Part shown: piece by piece, positions 34,180 to 35,348 of the stretch
How the letters are laid out: each line of letters opens with the position of its first letter
How positions within the stretch are numbered: the stretch's first letter is position 1
DNA from: Verrucomicrobiia bacterium
GTDB taxonomy: Bacteria; Verrucomicrobiota; Verrucomicrobiia; Verrucomicrobiales; DEV007
Direction of reading: 5' to 3'
Assembly: GCA_020439925.1 (NCBI GenBank)
Contig: JAGRPC010000045.1
Location: 3,848-39,195 of the forward strand
DNA length: 35,348 bases
The notes under the pieces: generated by a model
Seen by the model: only the letters and a program-made list of their open reading frames with translations
Told to the model about the DNA's origin: nothing
Databases searched by the model: none
Program-made: the position numbers and the translations under genes

Positions 34180-35115
34180 TCAGAATTCCTTGTCGACAAA
34201 AACGAGGAGAGAGAGAAGGAGGAAAACGACGAGGTAAGCGAGGGTAAGCAACGCCATCTGCCAGACCAGTGCGTAGATCACCGGTTCACCGAGGACAATG
34301 CCCTCACTGAACGAGAACAGCGAATAGTCGGGGATGAGAATCTTGACGACCTTCACAAGCATCTGCACAAGCATGCTGTTGTCCGACTGGTGAAGCCAGA
34401 AACTCGAGGCCATCGCGTGAAAGTGTCCCACCAGGAAAACGAGGATGCTGATGATGATCGAAAACAGCGAACTCGAGGCGAAGGTGGAAAGAAATATCGT
34501 CACCACAGCCACGACGGCGGCCTTGAGGAAGGAAGCAAGCACCGCGATGCCCAGTTCGGGGCGCAAGCCCTGAACGCGTATCAGATCCAGCTGTGCCTCG
34601 ATCTCGTCGGGCGAGAAACGAGTATCGGCGGACATTGCCTCCCGCTCCGCTTCGACAAAAAGGCGTTCCCGGGCTCCCAGCATGAGAGCGCAGATCAGAT
34701 ACATGGTCACGAGGGATACCGCCACCACCACGAGCACGCCGACCAGTTTGCCCAGCAGGTATTCGATCCGGCGGACCGGTTTCGAAAGGATCGTGTAAAG
34801 GGTGCGGTCCTCCTGGTCACGGGGAATGAGCAGCGCGGTGGCGACGATGGCGAAAAGCCACGCGAAAAGGTCCATCGTTCCGAAAGAGACCTTCTTGATG
34901 GTCGAGAGTTCCTGGGCTGGCGTCGCGGGCAGATTGAGATCGCCTACGGCGACGACAACGACGGCGAATGCGAGCAGGAAATAAAAAGTCTTCATCCGCA
35001 CGAGCTGAGTCACCGTACCGGAGGCAATGGTGGCTACACGCCCCGGCGAGAAGAGGGGCACGCGCCGGGGCGGAAGCCCGTTCGTGCTGCTTGATGCCTG
35101 GTCGGTAAAATTCAT
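34180..35115 (-). CDS. ABC-2 type transporter permease
   Basis: The product is 311 residues with about six membrane segments in pairs: two early (around 45-62 and 80-100), one near 120-142, then 190-235 and two at the C-terminus. A conserved cytoplasmic segment reads PRDQEDRTLYTILSKPVRR, typical of ABC-2 permeases such as those of the NosY/Nod type. A central soluble insert follows at about 147-185. It overlaps the ATPase stop by four bases (ATGA). The substrate is unknown. Confidence 0.9.
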   Translation of the reverse strand: MNFTDQASSSTNGLPPRRVPLFSPGRVATIASGTVTQLVRMKTFYFLLAFAVVVVAVGDLNLPATPAQELSTIKKVSFGTMDLFAWLFAIVATALLIPRDQEDRTLYTILSKPVRRIEYLLGKLVGVLVVVAVSLVTMYLICALMLGARERLFVEAEREAMSADTRFSPDEIEAQLDLIRVQGLRPELGIAVLASFLKAAVVAVVTIFLSTFASSSLFSIIISILVFLVGHFHAMASSFWLHQSDNSMLVQMLVKVVKILIPDYSLFSFSEGIVLGEPVIYALVWQMALLTLAYLVVFLLLSLLVFVDKEF

Positions 35116-35348
35116 TTCGGTTCTTCGCGGCTCCGGTCCGCAATCTGGATGAAGAGATGTTCGAGACTGGTCCTGGGATGACCCTCCGCGACAATCTCGG
35201 CACCGGACTCTTCGTCAACGAGCGCGCGGATACGCGACAGCAGATCCGGAGAGGCCCCTTCGAGAGTCAGGGTGGTCTGTCCCTCGATCGAGATGAGATC
35301 CTCGAGCTGGCCTTCGCGCCGCATGCGCCCTCGGAAGAGGATGCCGAC
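35112..35348 (-). CDS. ABC transporter ATP-binding protein, C-terminal part only
   Basis: This is the C-terminal 78 residues of a gene whose remainder lies beyond the right edge. The open frame continues to base 35348 without a start. The sequence GILFRGR and DLISIEGQTTLTLEG is typical of the regulatory C-terminus of ABC-2 exporter ATPases. The catalytic domain is outside the window. Its stop overlaps the permease start by four bases, so it is the ATPase of that exporter. The ATG at 35324 is internal to the larger frame. Confidence 0.8.
   Translation of the reverse strand, partial: VGILFRGRMRREGQLEDLISIEGQTTLTLEGASPDLLSRIRALVDEESGAEIVAEGHPRTSLEHLFIQIADRSREEPK

Overview
This GC-rich 35 kb window looks like an ordinary chromosomal segment of a Verrucomicrobiota (PVC superphylum) bacterium. 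Three things point there: a paired DUF1549/DUF1553 cytochrome-like protein and Tat-exported DUF1501 protein at the left edge, a free-standing AP2-like small protein, and many genes that start without a Shine-Dalgarno sequence. The phylum is an inference from gene content. No rRNA, CRISPR array, transposase, integrase or phage gene was seen.

Layout. 1-3406: DUF1549/DUF1553 protein (5' cut by the window edge) and DUF1501 protein. 3434-3505: tRNA-Arg(CCG) on the minus strand. 3705-5790: proBA for proline synthesis. 5813-9977: a secreted esterase (-), a HAD phosphatase (+), a DUF1015 protein (+), a bifunctional-nuclease-family protein (-) and a gamma carbonic anhydrase-like protein (-). 10183-10461: HU-like DNA-binding protein with the clearest terminator in the window. 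10542-10922: YkgJ-type Cys-cluster protein (-). 11134-17521: cell-elongation operon mreB-mreC-mreD-PBP2 followed by an RNase E/G gene. 17590-18738: XylR-type AraC regulator.

18784-22530 is a minus-strand group: two helical proteins of unknown function, an ABC-F ATPase, and a small Cys-rich membrane protein. 22684-25182 and on to 26984: a small membrane protein with an early in-frame TGA, a SerB-like HAD phosphatase, and an LplT-like transporter translationally coupled to a PlsC/acyl-ACP-synthetase fusion whose adenylation half looks degenerate. 27078-28154: rplU-rpmA-trmL. 28277-28711: AP2-like tandem-domain protein. 28825-30902: LolD-type ATPase and a tetraheme cytochrome c. 30914-33161 (-): RNase HI, a GT9 heptosyltransferase-like protein and a metallophosphoesterase. 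33292-35348 (-): an ABC-2 type exporter (ATPase cut by the window edge, permease) and a membrane-anchored protein of unknown function.

Most of the window is housekeeping: envelope growth (MreBCD/PBP2), phospholipid recycling (LplT/Aas-like), LPS synthesis (GT9), translation (L21, L27, TrmL, tRNA-Arg) and RNA turnover (RNase E/G, RNase HI). No clearly new multi-gene system is evident. The observations most worth checking are a predicted Cys-rich metal site in PBP2, the degenerate Aas-like fusion, the AP2-like protein with an inverted repeat over its candidate promoter, the interrupted small membrane gene, and a 13-base pyrimidine-rich leader shared by two Shine-Dalgarno-less genes.
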